Below are positions 42,567 to 51,654 of a stretch of DNA of 64,000 nt, one piece after another (positions within the stretch are counted from its first letter, which is position 1; the number at the start of each line of letters is the position of its first letter). Source of the stretch: JAENVT01 sp963773085 (GTDB taxonomy: Bacteria > Actinomycetota > Acidimicrobiia > Acidimicrobiales > Ilumatobacteraceae); assembly GCA_963773085.1 (NCBI GenBank), contig CAVYZS010000010.1:186001-250000 (forward strand), in the 5' to 3' direction. The notes beneath the pieces were generated by a model, which saw only the letters and a program-made list of their open reading frames with translations, was not told the origin of the DNA and did no database searches. A program made the position numbers and the translations under genes.

Positions 42567-43056
42567 TCAGCCGTCGGACCGTTCGAAGAAGACCAGCCGA
42601 AACTTGCCGACCTGCAACTCGTCGCCCTGGTGCAGCACGACCTCGTCGTCGATGCGTTCGGCGTTGACGTAGGTGCCGTTGAGCGAACCGGCGTCGCGCA
42701 CGACGTAGCCGTTGGCGGTTCGCTCGACCTCGGCGTGGCGGCGCGACACCGTGATGTCGTCGAGGCTGATCTCGCTGTCGGGGTGGCGGCCGAGACGGGT
42801 GAGCTGATCGTGCAGGGCGAACGCATCGCCGGCCTGCGCACCGGCCCGGACGATCAGCGAGGCGACGCCGGCATCGAGATCACCGACGCTGACCACGACG
42901 TCGTCGTCGGCGCCCGGGTGCGTCCTGCAACGGGTCGACCTTGGCGAGCGTGATGGTGTGGTCGGCGATGCGATCGAGCACGCTGCCACATGACGAACAG
43001 AACCCGGATTCTGGTGGGTTCCGGTGGCCGCATTGGTTGCAGAACACGTAGGCCAT
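42567..43056 (-). CDS. garA: Zinc-ribbon/FHA protein, GarA-like, one frameshift
   Basis: ATG 43056 gives MAYVFCNQCGHRNPPESGFCSSCGSVL, a Cys4 zinc ribbon, then HTITLAKVDPLQDAPG; after a shift near 42920 the FHA domain follows with GRHPDSEISLDDITVSRRHAEVERTANGYVVRDAGSLNGTYVN. GarA (Rv1827/OdhI) uses its FHA domain to control 2-oxoglutarate-linked enzymes after phosphorylation. Classic GarA has no zinc ribbon; here the two are fused, and the ETT-type phosphorylation site of GarA is not obvious. The FHA phosphothreonine pocket (GRH, SRRH, NGT) is complete. Confidence 0.82.
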
Positions 43057-43067
43057 CTGCGAGGAGA

Positions 43068-43451
43068 CTAACCGTCGATGAGAGCTTGATAGCCAACGGC
43101 GTCGAGCAGGCCGTCGACTGTCGGCGGGGTTGCTCATCTCGATCTCGCAGATCCAACCCGCGCCGTACGGATCGGAGTTCAGGACATCGGGCCCGTCGGC
43201 GAGGTCGTCGTTGACGGCGACGACGGTTCCGCGACACGGGTGCGTAGATGTCGCTGACCGACTTGGTGCTCTCGACCTCGCTGAAACTGTCGCCGGCGGC
43301 GACGGTCGCGCCGAGCGTCGGGTGCCTGCACGTAGACCACGTCGCCGAGCGCCTCTTGGGCGTAATCGGTGATTCCGATCCGGGCGCGGGTGCCGTCGAC
43401 GGCGACCCACTCGTGATCACTGGAGTAGAGCAGGTGGGCAGGAACCGTCAT
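43068..43451 (-). CDS. gcvH: Glycine cleavage system H protein, frameshifted
   Basis: MTVPAHLLYSSDHEWVAVDGTRARIGITDYAQEALGDVVYVQ, then GATVAAGDSFSEVESTKSVSDIYAPVS with the lipoyl lysine in ESTKSVS, then GTVVAVNDDLADGPDVLNSDPYGAGWICEIEMSNPAD and the end LLDAVGYQALIDG. The parts lie in different frames, with shifts near 43320, 43230 and 43115, but the total restored length (about 127 residues) is normal. The H protein carries the aminomethyl group between P and T proteins. garA follows after 11 bp. Confidence 0.88.
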
Positions 43452-43462
43452 GGCCCCGCAGA

Positions 43463-44046
43463 CTAGCGGGCGGCCCCGCGGCCCTCGCGCAGACTGGCGC
43501 GAATCGTCGGGATGTACGTCACGGCGGTGTAGTAGCTGAGGATCAGACCCGGGATTCCGAGGATCCACGCCGCGATCTGGAAGCGCTTGATGCGCCTGGG
43601 AAGTCGGACGCACCGAGCATGAATCCGGGCAACGCGAACATCAACAGGAAGGTCGCCAGCTTGCCCAGCCACGTCACGTCGAAGCGCTTCATCCCGAAGA
43701 ACAAGTGTGGCGATCGCCACGGTGCCACCGACGAGCACCTCGCGAATGACGACGGCCCAGGCAGAACCACAGCGGCGCGACGCCGTCGACGATGATTCCG
43801 CCGATGGCGACGATGAACAGCAGCCGGTCGGCGGTCGGATCGAACATCTTGCCGAACTCGCTCGTCTGGTTCAAGCGGCGCGCCAACCAGCCGTCGACCC
43901 AGTCGGTGGCGCCCGATCCCGCCGAGCAGCCACGCTGCGCCGGCGCGATTGTCGTGGCCGAACAGCAGGTACAAGAACAGTGGGATGCAGCACAGCCGGA
44001 CGAGCGTGAACGCGTTCGGGACCGTGAGGTAGCGGTTCGACGCCAC
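43463..44046 (-). CDS. pgsA: CDP-alcohol phosphatidyltransferase (PgsA-like), frameshifted
   Basis: From a GTG at 44046: SNRYLTVPNAFTLVRLCCIPLFLYLLF, then the CDP-alcohol motif DWVDGWLARRLNQTSEFGKMFDPTADR, then membrane segments FIVAIGGIIVDGVAPLWF, VVIREVLVGG, FFGMKRFDVTWLGKLATFLLMFALPGFML and IAAWILGIPGLILSYYTAVTYIPTIRASL. Shifts near 43905, 43760, 43690 and 43595 break the frame. It transfers a phosphatidyl group to glycerol 3-phosphate or another alcohol. In M. tuberculosis pgsA2 also lies close to gcvH-garA. Confidence 0.82.
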
Positions 44047-44115
44047 TGCTCCATGGCCGAGCGTACAAGTGCCGTCCACGGCTCGGCCGCCACCCGTGGG
44101 CCTACGCTTCGGGTC

Positions 44116-44518
44116 ATGACAACCATCTTCAGCCGGATCATCGCCGGCGAGATTCCTGGCACCTTCGTGCACCGCGATCGATCGCTGCGTGGCCTTCATG
44201 TCGATCAACCCGTTGGCGCGCGGCCACGTGCTGGTCGTGCCCGATCGACGAGATCGATCACTGGATCGACGCACCGGCCGATCTGGTCGGTCATCTGTTC
44301 GACGTCGCCCACCGCATCGGCCGGGCCCAGCAAGCGGGCCTTCGATTGCGCGCGTGTCGGCGTGATCATCGCCGGCTACGAGGTGCCCCACGCCCACATC
44401 CACGTGATTCCGACGCGAGCACATGGGTCAGCTGTCGTTCGACAACGCGGCGACGTCGGTCGATCACGACGACCTCGAGGCGGCCGCGGCGGCCATCCGC
44501 GAGTCGCTCTCGATCTAG
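44116..44518 (+). CDS. HIT family hydrolase, frameshifted
   Basis: MTTIFSRIIAGEIPGTFVH, then INPLARGHVLVVP, DEIDHWIDAPADLVGHLFDVAHRIGRAQQ, GVIIAGYEVPHAHIHVIPT with the catalytic HxHxH, and LSFDNAATSVDHDDLEAAAAAIRESLSI. About four single-base shifts are required, but all blocks of a 133-residue HIT protein are present. HIT enzymes cleave nucleotide phosphoramidates or dinucleoside polyphosphates. It is divergent from pgsA (70 bp) and its stop overlaps that of the SRAP gene. Confidence 0.82.
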
Positions 44519-45232
44519 TCGATCGGCTCGACGAGTTCGGCGCCCTTGTTGCGCACGTTGTTGACGTCGGTCGAGACCTTGTGCATCGTCAGCAGGTTGT
44601 CGGGCGCCGGCACCAGCAGGCGCTGCAGCTCGATCGAGATCGTTGTTGGCCGGATCGAGCCACTCGTGCCACGCGCTCGGAGGCAGCATCACCGGCATCC
44701 GATCGTGCACCGGTGCCATCGTCGCGTTGGCCGACGTGGTGACGATGGTGCAACTGTGCAGCCACGGTGCGTCGGGCCCGGCGGTCTTGTCGCGCCACGT
44801 CGTCCACAGTCCGGCAACGGCCAGCGGCTCGCCGTCGAGGCGGTGAATGAACATCGGCTGCTTGCTCGGCTTGCCCGCCTTGGTCAGCGCGGCCCCTTCG
44901 CTCCCCTGCTGCCATTCGTAGAAGCCGTCCATCGGAATGATGACCCGCTGCTTCTTGAACACCGACTTGAACGCCGGCTTCTCGGCCATGGTCTCGGAGC
45001 GGGCGTTGATCATCTTCGAGCCGATCTTGATGTCCTTCGCCCACACCGGCACGAGCCCCCAGTGGAAGACCTGCAACGTCGGCTGACCGTCGGGCCCGGC
45101 GACGACGCCGTAGATGTCGTTCGTCGGCGCGGTGTTGAAGTTGTCGGGAAGCGTCGTTTGCGGGTCGAACGATGCGCCGAAGTACTCGGCGATTCGCTCT
45201 GCTGAACTGGAGGAGACGAACCGGCCGCACAT
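44515..45232 (-). CDS. SRAP-domain protein (YedK/HMCES), one frameshift
   Basis: MCGRFVSSSSAERIAEYF gives the catalytic Cys2 used to crosslink abasic sites; NTAPTNDIYGVV, WGLVPVWAKD, MINARSETMAEKPAFKSVFKKQRVIIPMDGFYEWQ (catalytic Glu) and PVHDRMPVMLPP (His) complete the site. A shift near 44640 leads into the end LLTMHKVSTDVNNVRNKGAELVEPID. SRAP proteins protect abasic sites in single-stranded DNA by forming a DNA-protein link. Total about 238 residues. Confidence 0.88.
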
Positions 45233-45252
45233 CGCGACCGACTGTACGGGTG

Positions 45253-46840
45253 CTACCCGGTCTGCACCACCATCGAGTTGATGGCGTAGCCACCGGTCTC
45301 GTTGACCTGCACCAAGCGGTGGACGTCACCTTGGGCATGCCCGTTGTCGTGGTCGTGACGATCTTGAACTTCTTCTGCACCACCGGATTGAGGATGCCGA
45401 GTTGCAATGATGCCGGCACCGTCGCCGACACCGCGACCTGGGCGGCCAGGATGCCGCCGCCGAACGAGAGCGTCTTCGCCGTCTCCGTGCCGGCTGCGTG
45501 TGACCAGGCTGAACGAGCCCTGCGGTACAGCGACGTAGCCGGGGATCTTCACGTTGACGGTACTTGGGTGTGGTCGAGGTTGACGTCGATGATCGGGCAG
45601 GCGACGGCTGAACGCCGCGGGGGGCGCACACGACACCGGCGGCGGTCGGTCGTCGAGACCAGCAGCGATGCCTTGTAGCCGTGACTCTGCGGCTCGGGCG
45701 TGCTGCCGAGCACCACGCCTGCCGGGACGTTGAGCTGCAGCGGGACGTCGAGCGCAGTCGTGGTTGCTCCGACGGTGAGCGCCGTTGACCGACAGGATCG
45801 ACACGTCGTTCATGATCCGCCTCGGGCTTGCCTGCCTGCTGGACACGGCGGTTCATCGTGAAGTTGACCGGCGGTGCCGGCGGCGGCGTCGTCGATCACC
45901 AGTCGACCGTTCTCACCGAAGACGAACGTGCCGCCCACCCCGCTGGCGCCGTCGAGCTGGTTGTTGTTCGGGTTGACGCCCGGCGACACTTCGGCGTACA
46001 AGGCCGCAGTGCTGTCACTGTCGACGCAACCAGCCGTCGCCCCGGTGCCGACCACGACGGTCGCGCCACCGGTGATCCGCAGCATCTTCTTGAAGTAGTA
46101 GACGCCCGACACGAAGTAAGCAGGCGTCGGCCCGCTGATCACGACGTCGTCGATGTAGGTACCGGGGAAGTACACCTTGCACGGCCCCTCCGGGTTCCAC
46201 GACGGCATCGTGAAGCCGGTCGACGGCTGCACATCTTGTCGTCAGCAGGAAGGAGGGCAGGAAGATCTTGTTGGCCGCAGTTGGTCGAGGTTGCATCGAG
46301 TTGCCACGTGTTGGTGGTCGTCGAGCCGTTGTTCGGGTATGCCCTGCCGCACGGGATCGGTGGATCGAGGAGCTTGCTCGTACACCACAGCGACGAGATC
46401 GTCCCGTTGGTTTCGGGTGGTTCACGTTGTCAGGATCCGGTGGCGGGATGACGGCCTCTGAACCGGCCTGCGTGGTCGTCAGCGCCCAGCGCTGTTGGTC
46501 CGGGAAGGTCTTGGGTGAGGTCGGCCACCTTGTAGCACTTGCTGCTGAGAGATGGCAATCCTGGAGCGCTGGGGGGTACAGCGAGGTCGACGGCAACCGT
46601 GGGCCCGGCCGACTTGCACGCCGAGTACAGCTTGGTCGGGTCGAACAGGGCGACGCGTAGCCCGCCGCGCACCGCCTCGGATCGCGACGTCTTGGTGGTG
46701 ACGATCCGATTGCTGTGCAACACCGTCATCGTGTACGACATCAGCGGCATCATCAAGAACCCGGCGATCAGGATCAGGAACAGGCACATGATCAGTGCGC
46801 TGCCCTCATCGGGTGGTCGGTCGGTGTGGTGGCGTCTCAT
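45253..46840 (-). CDS. PilX-like prepilin-type protein, frameshifted
   Basis: ATG 46840 gives RPPDEGSALIMCLFLILIAGFLMMPLMSYTMTVLHSNRIVTTKTSRSEAVRGGLRVALFD, a basic leader, Gly before the hydrophobic helix, and the AL-rich pilin-like segment seen in PilX. Fragments in other frames continue: DQQRWALTTTQAGSEAVIPPP, SWNPEGPCKVYFPGTYIDDVVISGPTPAYFVSGVYYFKK, GGTFVFGENGRLVIDDAAAG, VNVKIPGYVAVPQGSFSLVTRS, LGILNPVVQKKFKIVTTTTTG and the end NETGGYAINSMVVQTG. About 525 residues after repair, long for a minor pilin. The start overlaps the end of the giant upstream gene. Confidence 0.7.
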
Positions 46841-49800
46841 GCAGGTGCGACCGTTTGGATGCAGCTGATCGCCGTGTTGGCCGAGACGTTGAGGCTGATG
46901 CCTCGCCAGCCGTTGGCGTCAGGCGCCAGCAATTGCATGGTGGGAGCGGTGAGGGCGACGCCCTTCTCCTTGCAGACCCAGCTGACATGGTGCCACGCGG
47001 TGAGCGTCGACTGGTTCTGGGGGTTGATCGTGATGGTCGCCGGGAGCGCGCCGGGCAACACCACGTCGAACGTGCCGCTCTTGTACGCCGCTGACGTCTC
47101 GACGGTTTGCAGCGAGTTGGTTCGAGTAGGTGAACGGATCGTTCACCGGCACGCCGGCAGCCGTCTTGGTCTGGATGGTGACGGTTCCACCGCATTCGCC
47201 GAGCGCAACGTCGCGTATCGCATCACTGAACCGAGCCCAGTTGGTCTCGGCGAACATGTTGACCTCGCGAACGTCGCCGTAGCTCTGTGTGACCGTGTTG
47301 TACGTTGCGTAGGTGGCGCCGCCGGGAGCAACCAGATCGGCGAGGATCTGCTTGTTGGTCTTCGTCACGGTCGTCGAGTTCTCGTGCCCGTCGTAGGGAC
47401 CGTTTCCCGGATAGGTCTTCGTCAACCGCCAGCCGTCGGAGGCATCGGTCGTCGTGTTCGACCCGGTGTACTGGGCCGAAGCTGACCGTTGTCCATGAGG
47501 TGTTCGGCCCGCCGACCACTGCCGTGCGCCATCCATCCGTCGATGCCGAGGTGGTGTTGCTCGCTTCGTACAGGGCTTGGGTCGTCGCTTGCCAGACCGA
47601 CGTGCCGCCGCCTTGAAGCGTCGATTGCCAGCCGTCGGTGCTGTCCGCAGTCGTGTTGCTGGCGTTGTACTCGGTCGTGGATACGTTCACCCACGCTCGT
47701 GCTCGGTGACGTCTGGCGTGTGCGCCATCCGTCGGTCTCGGCGGCGACGGAGTTGTTGCCTGCGGTGCCGTAGGTGGCCTGGGTGGTGGCTTCCCAGGTG
47801 TCGTACGGCGAGCTGTAGGCCTTGCCGATCTGCCAGCCGTCGGTGGAGTCGGCAGTGAGTGTTGCTGGCGTTGTACTCGGCGGCGGTGACCGAGGTCCAC
47901 GATGTGCTCGCCGCCGTCTGGCGGGTGCGCCATCCGTCGGTCTCGTCGGCGACGGAGTTGTTGCCTGCGGTGCCGTAGATGGCCTGCGTGGTGGCTTCCC
48001 AGGTGCTGTATGGCGAGCTGTAGACCTTGCCGTTCTGCCAGCCGTCGGTCGCGTCGGCGGTGAGGTTGCTGGCGTTGTACTCGGCGGCGGTGACCGAGGT
48101 CCACGACGTGCTGGTCGCTGTCTGGCGGGTGCGCCATCCGTCGGTCTCGGCGGCGACGGAGTTGTTGCCGGCGGTGCCGTAGATGGCCTGGGTGGTTGCT
48201 TCCCAGGTGCTGAACGGCGCAGGTGTAGACGTTCGTTGCCCGCCAGCCGTCGGTCGAGTCGCCCGTCGTGTTGCTGCTGTTGTACTGCGCCGCGGTGACC
48301 GTCGGTCCACGTCCCGCTCAGCGAGCCGTTGACCCTGGTACGCCATCCGTCGTTGCAGTCGGTGGTGGTGTTGGTCGCTTCGTACTGCGCCTGGGTGCGA
48401 GTGATGTCCACGATCCGAGGCTGGCCGGCGTCGCGGTGAAGGTCCAGCCGTCGGTGCCGTCGGGGGTGGTGTTGTTGGTGAGGTAGTTGGTGACGTTCGT
48501 GGACGAGCTGTTGTGCTTGTAGGTCATTCCGGTGCCGCTGCGCTCGTAGATCACGCTGCTGTTGCGCTCGTAGACCGTGTGGTAGCCGCGTTCCCAGACG
48601 ACGTTGTTGCCGCGCTGGTAGTCACCGTGGTAGCCGCGTTCCCAGATGACGTTGTTGCCGCGCTGGTTGTCACTGTGGTAGCCGCGTTCCCAAATGACGT
48701 TGTTGCCACGCTGGGTGACGTTGGAGAATCCTTGTTGGTACTCGACCTTGTTGCCGCGCTCGTACTGATTGACGTAACCGGCGCCTGCCGTCTCCCACTG
48801 CGACACGAGGCTCGAGTCGGGGCCGATGAACACACCGACGACATCGGTGACGCCGGTCTCGTTGATGATGCGCGCCGTACGGTTCCAGGCCTTCTGGTAG
48901 AAGGTGTTGCCGCCGGGCGCATCGCCCAACCCTTCGTCAGCGGGGTCGTCGACGGGTGTCGCCGTGCCGGTGTGATATTCGAGCCGGCTGGTGTTCGGCA
49001 GACCGTCGGTGAAGAAGATGACCTTGTCGGGCAGGACGGAGCGGAGGGTGCCGTCGGTGTTGCGCAGCATGCGGAACCAGCCCTCCTCCCAGTTCGTCCA
49101 GGCCGAGGTGGACAGTGCATTGACGGCCGTGGTCAGCGTCGCGACATCGTTGGGGTCGAGCATGTCGAAGTAGCTGGTCCACAGGTCCGGGGCAGTAGCA
49201 CCGACCGTCGAGGCGTACTGGCTGAATGCGACGATCTGCAACTTCACCGGCTTGCCGGCGAAGGTGTTGATGAAGTTGACGATGCCGGTCCTGACGTTCG
49301 GGAAGTCGGCTCCGATCGATGTCGACTTGTCGACGATCAGGCCGTAGTTGCCGCCGCAACGGGTTCGTGCTGCGGTGAAGGTCGGGGCACCGCTGATGTC
49401 GTTGGTGCTCAGTGAGGTCTCACGATCCGTGCCGCCGGCGCTGAAGCTGAACGTGTTGACGCCACCACCGGCACCGGCCAGGTCGCCGCCACCGTTGATC
49501 GTCACCAGGACTCGTCGGGCGTTCTTCGTCGTCAGGCCGGGATCGGTGATCTCCGCATCCGCGGCGCTGGTGTCGGTGGCCGCCAGCGCGCTGGTGACCT
49601 TGATGACCCAGGTGGGAGGCGTCGAACCGGGCACGAATGTGATGCCGGGCGGCGGTCCATCCAGATCGTGCAACACGGTGTTCGACTGGCAGGTCGCCGC
49701 GCCACCGTCCAACCAGGTGCACAGCACCCGATTGAGCACGTACTCGTCACCGACGAGCTCATAGCGATACGACACCACGGTCGTGGTGTTGACCGGGTTG

Positions 49801-50163
49801 TTCAACGAGTCGACGGTCGAGCCGTGCCAGACCAACAGCAAGGTGTTGGACCCACCAAGATCGACGCCGGCTGGGCAGGCGGCAAACGCGGATGAGCCGC
49901 GAGTAGCACCGCACGGTGCCGCTCCGGCGTCTGTGTCGACTTCTTCGGCAGAGGCGAGATCGGTCGGCATCCACACGCCGACGTTCTGCTCGGATCGAGC
50001 GTTGTTCGTTCGCCCCTCGCTGTTGTCGTGTGTCCGCAGGATGACGCTCGATGTCATCGCCAACGAAGTGACCAGCAGTCCGGTCAAGCTGACACTGATG
50101 AGCAATTCCGGCAGGGTCATGCCTTCGTCGCGACGTACTCTTCGCTGGTCGCTTAAATGTCAC
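46837..50163 (-). CDS. Giant modular pilin-like protein with vWA domain and two repeat arrays, frameshifted
   Basis: The start reads RRDEG then MTLPELLISVSLTGLLVTSLAM, a type IV prepilin leader and helix. Around residue 263 (49331) LIVDKSTSIGADF is the MIDAS DxSxS of a von Willebrand A domain, with VIFFTDGLPN later (near 49010). An array of ten 8-residue (Q/E)RGxxxxx units follows (48535-48774), then eleven units of about 33 residues each ending in DGW (47420-48470), and a final part ending NVSANTAISCIQTVAPA at 46837. One frame is open from 50120 to about 48411; below that roughly one shift per repeat is needed. About 1,100 residues. No start codon is in perfect frame; GTG 50163 or ATG 50120. 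Confidence 0.75.
47420..48470 (-). repeat. Eleven-copy DGW repeat array inside the pilin-like gene
   Basis: Units of about 100 bp code for about 33 residues with a conserved (T/S)DGW. Two alternating types exist: TDGWQxGKxYSSPYxTWEATTQ and AIYGTAGNNSVAxETDGWRTRQTxxSTSWTSVTAAEYNASN, giving a 200-bp higher-order repeat that is nearly identical at DNA level between about 47720 and 48200. Such identity suggests recent duplication and makes the region hard to assemble. Confidence 0.85.
48535..48774 (-). repeat. 24-bp repeats coding for (Q/E)RG octads
   Basis: Ten consecutive octads in one open frame: ERGNKVEY, QQGFSNVT, QRGNNVIW, ERGYHSDN, QRGNNVIW, ERGYHGDY, QRGNNVVW, ERGYHTVY, ERNSSVIY and ERSGTGMT. 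They alternate between QRGNN- and ERGYH- types, giving a 48-bp higher-order unit. No frameshift breaks this array. Confidence 0.9.
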
Positions 50164-50664
50164 TCTTCACCACCTGAATCGTTCGTTGTTGGCCGTTGGT
50201 ATCGATGATCGAGATCGTCACCAGCTGGATGAGGCGGGCGGTACGGGTACCGCCCGGGCAGGCATCGGTGGCGGCGGTCCCCGGCGTCGCCGGGGTCCAG
50301 GTCCCCGGATGAGCAGCGAGGGCATCGACGCCCGGGATGTAGTACTGATAGGTCGCGGTCGCCTGGCTGGCCTGCCAGCCCTTGGACATGGCGGCTGCTT
50401 GCACGGCGAGCAGATAGTCGCAGCCCGGATCGGCCCGGTTGACTCGGTCGGCTGCGTTCTGCAGGACTGTCTGGATCTCGGCGCTTTCACGCGCCGAGGA
50501 CGAGGCCTTCACCGACGTGAAGGTGGCGTTGATCAGGGCCAGGATGACGCTGCCCATCAAGACGATGGCAACGATCACCTCGACGAGCGAGAAGCCGTCG
50601 TCGCGCGGCAGGGGAACCGGGAGTCGTCAACTCCGCCCCGTCGCTTGACAACCTGTCGGTTCAT
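50153..50664 (-). CDS. Type IV prepilin-like protein, one frameshift
   Basis: The mature N-terminus is DDGFSLVEVIVAIVLMGSVILALINATFTSVKASSSARES, the prepilin peptidase site (Gly before Phe, Glu at +5) and hydrophobic helix of type IV pilins. The rest is about 110 residues with two Cys (GCDYLLAVQ, TDACPGGT) and the end ISIIDTNGQQRTIQVVKSDI. The nearest start, ATG 50664, is out of frame with the helix; a shift in the run of C and G near 50610-50620 is likely. It is the first gene of the pilin-like cluster and its stop overlaps the next start. Confidence 0.82.
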
Positions 50665-50848
50665 GTCCGCCCGCTCGATCTCGCCCGGTGTGCATGGCCG
50701 GTCCATGCCTCACTGAGCGTATCGGTGCAGTATGAGGCAGGGTTGAGCGAAAAACCGTCAAGGTTTGGTCAAGTGATTCGCAAGGTTTCTGGGGAGTCGT
50801 TCGGGCAGCTCCACGGACCGCCACAGGCTTGAATGGGCCGTTTGATCC

Positions 50849-51142
50849 ATGGCCAACACGCTGGCAAACCTTTACGGTCCAGCGATGGAACAGGCGGCGG
50901 CGTGGCGGGTGTCAGTCATCGCGCGCGGACCCGACGGCTTTGACGGGGAGGTAGTGGCGATGTTGTTGTTCTGCAGCGATGTCGGCGGCACCATCTCGCG
51001 ATACACAATCGGGCAGTCGTCGATGTGTGTTGAGATCGAGGTGTTGGAATGGACCGAGCAGACAGCCCGCAGGCGGGTGCTTGCCAAGATGGCAGCGGTG
51101 CTCGGCGAGGCGTGGACGCTCGAGCTCACCGACGGATGCTGA
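50849..51142 (+). CDS. Hypothetical protein
   Basis: 97 residues from ATG 50849: WRVSVIARGPDGFDGEVVAMLLFCSDVGGTISRYTIGQSSMCVEIEVLEWTEQTARRRVLAKMAAVLGEAWTLELTDG. Alternating strands and helix, no family recognised. Divergent from the prepilin cluster; the 185-bp gap (50665-50848) contains AT-rich stretches but no promoter I can define well. Confidence 0.45.
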   Translation: MANTLANLYGPAMEQAAAWRVSVIARGPDGFDGEVVAMLLFCSDVGGTISRYTIGQSSMCVEIEVLEWTEQTARRRVLAKMAAVLGEAWTLELTDGC

Positions 51143-51156
51143 GGCGGCGCGGCGCC

Positions 51157-51207
51157 CCAACTTTGTTGCTCTCAACATGCTGGGCGTGTCGACAGCGACA
51201 AAGTTGG
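51157..51207. terminator. Inverted repeat after the hypothetical gene
   Basis: CCAACTTTGT (51157-51166) pairs with ACAAAGTTGG (51198-51207) around a 31-base loop, 15 bp after the stop of the 50849-51142 gene. A terminator of that gene is the simple reading. Confidence 0.45.
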
Positions 51208-51251
51208 CTCAGCGGCTGCACCTTCTGCGCGATGTTGGACCGCTAATACAG

Positions 51252-51292
51252 GAGAGGGCCGGACCGCACTGCAGCAGGTCATCGGCCCTCTC
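51252..51292 (-). terminator. Hairpin downstream of tRNA-Pro
   Basis: GAGAGGGCCG (51252-51261) and CGGCCCTCTC (51283-51292) form a perfect 10-bp stem starting 6 bases after the 3' end of the minus-strand tRNA. It is well placed to end tRNA transcription. Confidence 0.65.
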
Positions 51293-51297
51293 ATTTG

Positions 51298-51372
51298 TCG
51301 GGCTGGCGAGATTTGAACTCGCGACCCCTTGTCCCCCAGACAAGTGCGCTAACCAAGCTGCGCTACAGCCCG
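51298..51372 (-). tRNA. tRNA-Pro (anticodon GGG)
   Basis: The minus strand folds as a cloverleaf: acceptor CGGGCTG/CAGCCCG, D-arm around GCGCAGCTTGGTTAGCGC, anticodon stem CTTGT/ACAAG with loop CTGGGGG giving anticodon GGG, and T-arm GCGAG-TTCAAAT-CTCGC. The first base C and overall form match bacterial proline tRNAs. CCA is not encoded. A hairpin terminator follows. Confidence 0.93.
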
Positions 51373-51402
51373 TACTGTTTCGGCAGCGAGCCTATCGGCC
51401 CC

Positions 51403-51654
51403 TCACGTGAACAGTTGGACGATTCTCCAACCGAGGTACAGGACGAGCAGCACCATCAACAGTTTGAAGTGCCACGGGGCTTTGGCTGCTTCCTCGCCAT
51501 CCTCGCCCGCCGCCAGCTTGCGTAGGTCGAGGTTCTTGGCCGTGACCGGCTGTCGAACAGGGGCTTCGACCAACCGCCCGCACGTCGGACAGGTGCCATC
51601 GCTGTTCATCGCCGCGGGCGCCCAGTACTTGGCGCACTCCTCGCACCAGGGCAC
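51403..51654 (-). CDS. Small zinc-ribbon membrane protein
   Basis: 83 residues: MPWCEECAKYWAPAAMNSDGTCPTCGRLVEAP with a CxxC...CxxC zinc ribbon, then a charged linker and one C-terminal membrane helix (FKLLMVLLVLYLGWRIVQLF). Function unknown. Its start touches the stop of der, so the two may be co-transcribed. Confidence 0.75.
   Translation of the reverse strand: MPWCEECAKYWAPAAMNSDGTCPTCGRLVEAPVRQPVTAKNLDLRKLAAGEDGEEAAKAPWHFKLLMVLLVLYLGWRIVQLFT

Noticed and set aside
39516..45232. Programmed ribosomal frameshifting as explanation for the split genes
   Set aside because: The breaks are many, in both directions, at unrelated sequences and without slippery sites plus structure; sequence error is simpler.
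47420..48470. CRISPR array in the regularly spaced 100-bp repeats
   Set aside because: The units code for protein with a conserved DGW, there are no unique spacers of constant length and no cas genes.
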